From positions 81,001 through 145,000 of the forward strand of contig JACSYO010000458.1 of NCBI GenBank assembly GCA_016806645.1: a DNA stretch of 64,000 nucleotides, given 5' to 3'. This DNA is from Ophiodon elongatus. Lineage: Eukaryota > Chordata > Actinopteri > Perciformes > Hexagrammidae. The first letter of the stretch is position 1. Every line of letters begins with the position of its first letter. The position numbers and the translations under genes were made by a program. Positions 61,093-64,000 of the stretch are shown here, in pieces. Under the pieces are notes generated by a model, which worked only from the letters and a program-made list of their open reading frames with translations, was not told where the DNA came from and searched no databases.

Positions 61093-61860
61093 CTAAACAG
61101 AGAGGAGAATGAGGCTGAAACAAGTGGTTTTAATAACCACAGATGAAGTCCCTGCTCACAAATGTGATCTTTTTAGAAGATGAATATAAAATCATAGTTT
61201 TTGTGTGTGACATCACTTCACATCTGAATTAACTGAATTTAAAGCTGCAGGACAATTCAGCTAAAGAATTTTTTGTAAAATTAAGTACTTTATTTTAAGA
61301 TCAATATTTTTCAAAACCTTTCTGTAACGTTTATTTTTATTTTTAAATCCAGCCCTTATTGTAATTGAAATAAGAGAAGAACATTTAGTTATTATTAGAG
61401 TATTTATTAATTATAATTCAGCCAGTTAAATTTGAAAACTGACAATAAATATTGTTGAGATATTCAATTGACCTGTCTATATTTTATTTGACAGTCAGTT
61501 GTTGACTACGTACAGACGTTAATACAACTGTTAGGCTACTTCTATAATTATGGCACTAAATCATAGCGCAAGTTTATGAGGAAATTATCTCCAACTGGAC
61601 CTCGTTGAACATTAATTGAATACCCCATATAGTATGTTGAAAAAAGTTATAAAATATGCGATTGTTATCAATTTAATATTTGAATTGCCTGTGGAGATTT
61701 GAGATTTTATAAAAATAACGAAAACATTTTTTGCTGAATAACATGCTAATGAAATGTAGGTTTTTGTTTTGTCTGTTTGTTAAATAATACACATCGAGCT
61801 ATTTATGTCTGCACTTCAGGCATTTAAAAAAAAACACACCACAGACAGAGCTACCAACAA
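61093..61860. other. Intergenic AT-rich DNA
   Basis: No genes and no repeat that I can name. Confidence 0.5.
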
Positions 61861-64000
61861 CCAAACATTTCTTCTAATTTTTAATACCAGATGACAGTAG
61901 CATTTACAATCAGAGAAAAGTTACATAAAAAAAAAGAAAACAAAAATTGGGAATGCTTCTTTAAGATGATATTTTTTTAAAAGGCTGTCAGTACAGCGCA
62001 AGTTGTAAAATGCTACAGAGATTTAACAATTTGAATGGACTATAATAAAACCCATATTATAATTGTATTCCATTATACCTTTGGGTATTTTTCCTCAGCA
62101 CTAAGTACGACAGTTCAATTCAAAGACACTGTTGAGTGTTGTGCACTTAACATAATGTCAGATTTTAGAAATGTTGATGATTCCAGAGAGACTTTCTTGT
62201 TAAGAAGATCAGCTTTTTTGTTTTAAAGCCAAAAGTGGAATGCGTCTTGCGGCTGGCACCTCTTCAGGTTACTTGTTTGCAGACATTTAAAAGGAAAAGC
62301 ACGTCAACCGCCAAAGTCTCAGCGTACAAGTCGGTCACATGGCACACGAGACCACAGCTTCCACTCAGGGCCACTTGGTTACTGGAAGGGGTCCCAGTAT
62401 CAAACCTAAAACACAGCTTTGATACGGAGAAAATGGAGATGTGGAGTCAAAATTCAGAACTCAATTTAATAATTCCATCGCAGACACTGATCTCGAACAT
62501 ACCCTGTAAGAAAATATAAATAAAATAAATCTGAAAACAAGACAGAGATCATCAAACAAAACCTTGCTCCTAAGTTTTGTCAAGAAACAAGAAAAGTGAA
62601 GGTGGCTTTTTGCGCTCAGGGCGTCAGATAAGTTGGTAAAAATATCTCTCTTGCTTGGCTGAGTTGCAGGTACCAAATATGTAATTAGCTTATTGACTTC
62701 AGAGAGATAACATGTTTAAAATGTCCTTGTTTTGTCAAAATACGACGAAAGCACATCTTCAATGTGGGGTTGTTAGGATGCATCTGTAGTTCATCCCGTT
62801 GGCCAGTGAAGACGTGTATGACACTGTCTGACACATGTCTATGAACGTATGAGAGGAAACTGGTGCTCTTATCCTTCACTGGACTGCAGTTGTGTGCTCT
62901 GCCCACAAAAAACAGCAATGTCTGTACTTCCCAAAATTGAAGTCAGGAAAAAAGTCAGCACTCCGGAGGTCAAAGCAGCACAAGAATGAATATATACAAT
63001 GAATATGCTGACAGATCTTCTAAGAAGCTTCTTAATCAGAGCATGTTGTGTTTTTAACCTCCTGCAGTGCCACCTTTTCCCCGGCAGAGCTTTGGGACAC
63101 CGTTTGAGAGTCTGTTAATAAAAAGATAGATCGTGGGTGGAGAGCCACTTTAATAAAAGCATCTATAAAACAAAAGTTGGACGAATCCAACACATGCAAG
63201 GCTCGAAATGCAACGCATCTCCAAAAGTAAAATCCAGCCCAGTGCTGCGTCGTCACCAGACTCGCTCACTCAAAAAGCTCCAGCGGTGGGAAACATCATA
63301 TTCAATAGAATAAATACAGCTGTGCAGCTATTATGATTGCAGCTAAAATGCTTAGCCTAATATATTCTCAACAGGAACACAAATACAAAGTGCTAACCAC
63401 TTATTCATACGACAATACAATACAGTACATTAAGTTGCTCTGTTTGCAGTCTTGGACAGTCATGTGATTGTGCACTGTGATGACTCAGCTGGAGTTTAAT
63501 CCTGCTTGGGACTCCAGGACTGAGCAACGCGTTGACCACGATCTCCTGCCGAGGTGTTTTCTTTGAGACAAAACAAGCTCAAACCAAAGATCTAAACTTA
63601 AAGTCTGCGAATGCTTTCGAGTGAAAGGCTAGCTGGGTGACATCATGTGCACATGGATTGGGACTGTAGGTTAAATGTGATGCAAGCAAAGCCATAGTTG
63701 ATTTTATTAATGGCACTTACAGCATTCGTCTGCAACGCTGCTGCAGCATGTTGGCAAAAAAACCTCAGAATATCTAGTCATTATTCATTCATAAGACACA
63801 GATCTGAAAATCAGTTTAAGTCGGGACAACATAGCACAGACAGACTTTGTAGTCGTACTTCCAGAAAGTACTGGGGGGGGGAGGAGCAGTATCGCTGCCT
63901 CGTGAAAGAGAGTATTGAGGTCTGGCATCTTTACGCGGAGCAGCTCACGCTGCATTTGGCACAAATGCCACAACATTCCTCGCATGCTTTTGAGAAGCGT
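61861..64000 (-). other. Possible 3' UTR of a minus-strand neighbour
   Basis: No coding sequence on either strand, but base composition is more even than in the intergenic DNA to the left and no microsatellites occur. On the minus strand an ATTAAA lies at about 61878-61883. Downstream of MYO7A in mammals lie GDPD4 and PAK1, the latter in opposite orientation, so a 3' UTR is plausible. Direct evidence is weak. Confidence 0.25.

Overview
The window is vertebrate nuclear DNA, almost certainly from a ray-finned (probably percomorph) fish. Small exons with GT-AG borders sit in AT-rich introns full of (CA/TG)n and (TC)n microsatellites, and several dispersed repeats are families typical of teleost genomes. 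No bacterial or viral gene organisation is present.

One gene dominates: a complete unconventional myosin VIIa (myo7a) on the + strand. I rebuilt 49 coding exons from the start codon at 3806 to the TGA at 54250-54252. Every junction keeps the frame, and the product is 2178 residues, against about 2175 for the common mammalian isoform lacking the 38-residue insert. Domain order is motor (about 1-740), five IQ motifs (about 745-860), charged helix (about 863-965), MyTH4-1 and FERM-1 (about 1010-1579), SH3 (about 1580-1643), and MyTH4-2 and FERM-2 (about 1690-2170). Myosin VIIa moves and tensions cargo on actin in inner-ear hair-cell stereocilia, photoreceptors and retinal pigment epithelium; in mammals its loss causes Usher syndrome 1B and in zebrafish the mariner phenotype. 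Teleosts carry myo7aa and myo7ab; I cannot tell which this is.

Layout: 1-3755 is upstream DNA without recognisable genes. At 3756-3823 lies the first coding exon (six residues). A 13.3-kb first intron holds two unexplained coding-like exons (4731-4829 and 14477-14581), each with an ATG and a phase-0 donor compatible with exon 2. From 17083 to 54252 is the rest of the gene. From 54253 to about 54800 is the last-exon tail and 3' UTR, whose first 255 bases stay open in the myosin frame past the TGA. From 54800 to about 61100 is a transposon graveyard: foldback and TIR elements, a Harbinger-like miniature element, a piggyBac-like end and a hAT remnant. From 61860 to 64000 there is no coding sequence; it may be the 3' UTR of a minus-strand neighbour.

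The most notable signals are: (1) candidate alternative N-termini of myo7a; (2) an 84-codon in-frame extension beyond the stop, reachable by readthrough or by removal of a 69-nt GT-AG mini-intron that contains the stop; (3) a U12-type AT-AC intron with a TTCCTTGAC branch site; (4) three introns with (AC)n at the donor and (GT)n at the acceptor, plus one exon flanked by complementary (TG)n and (CA)n tracts; (5) an 11-bp minisatellite of branch-point-like units before exon 13. All family assignments come from recognising sequence by eye; no database search was run.
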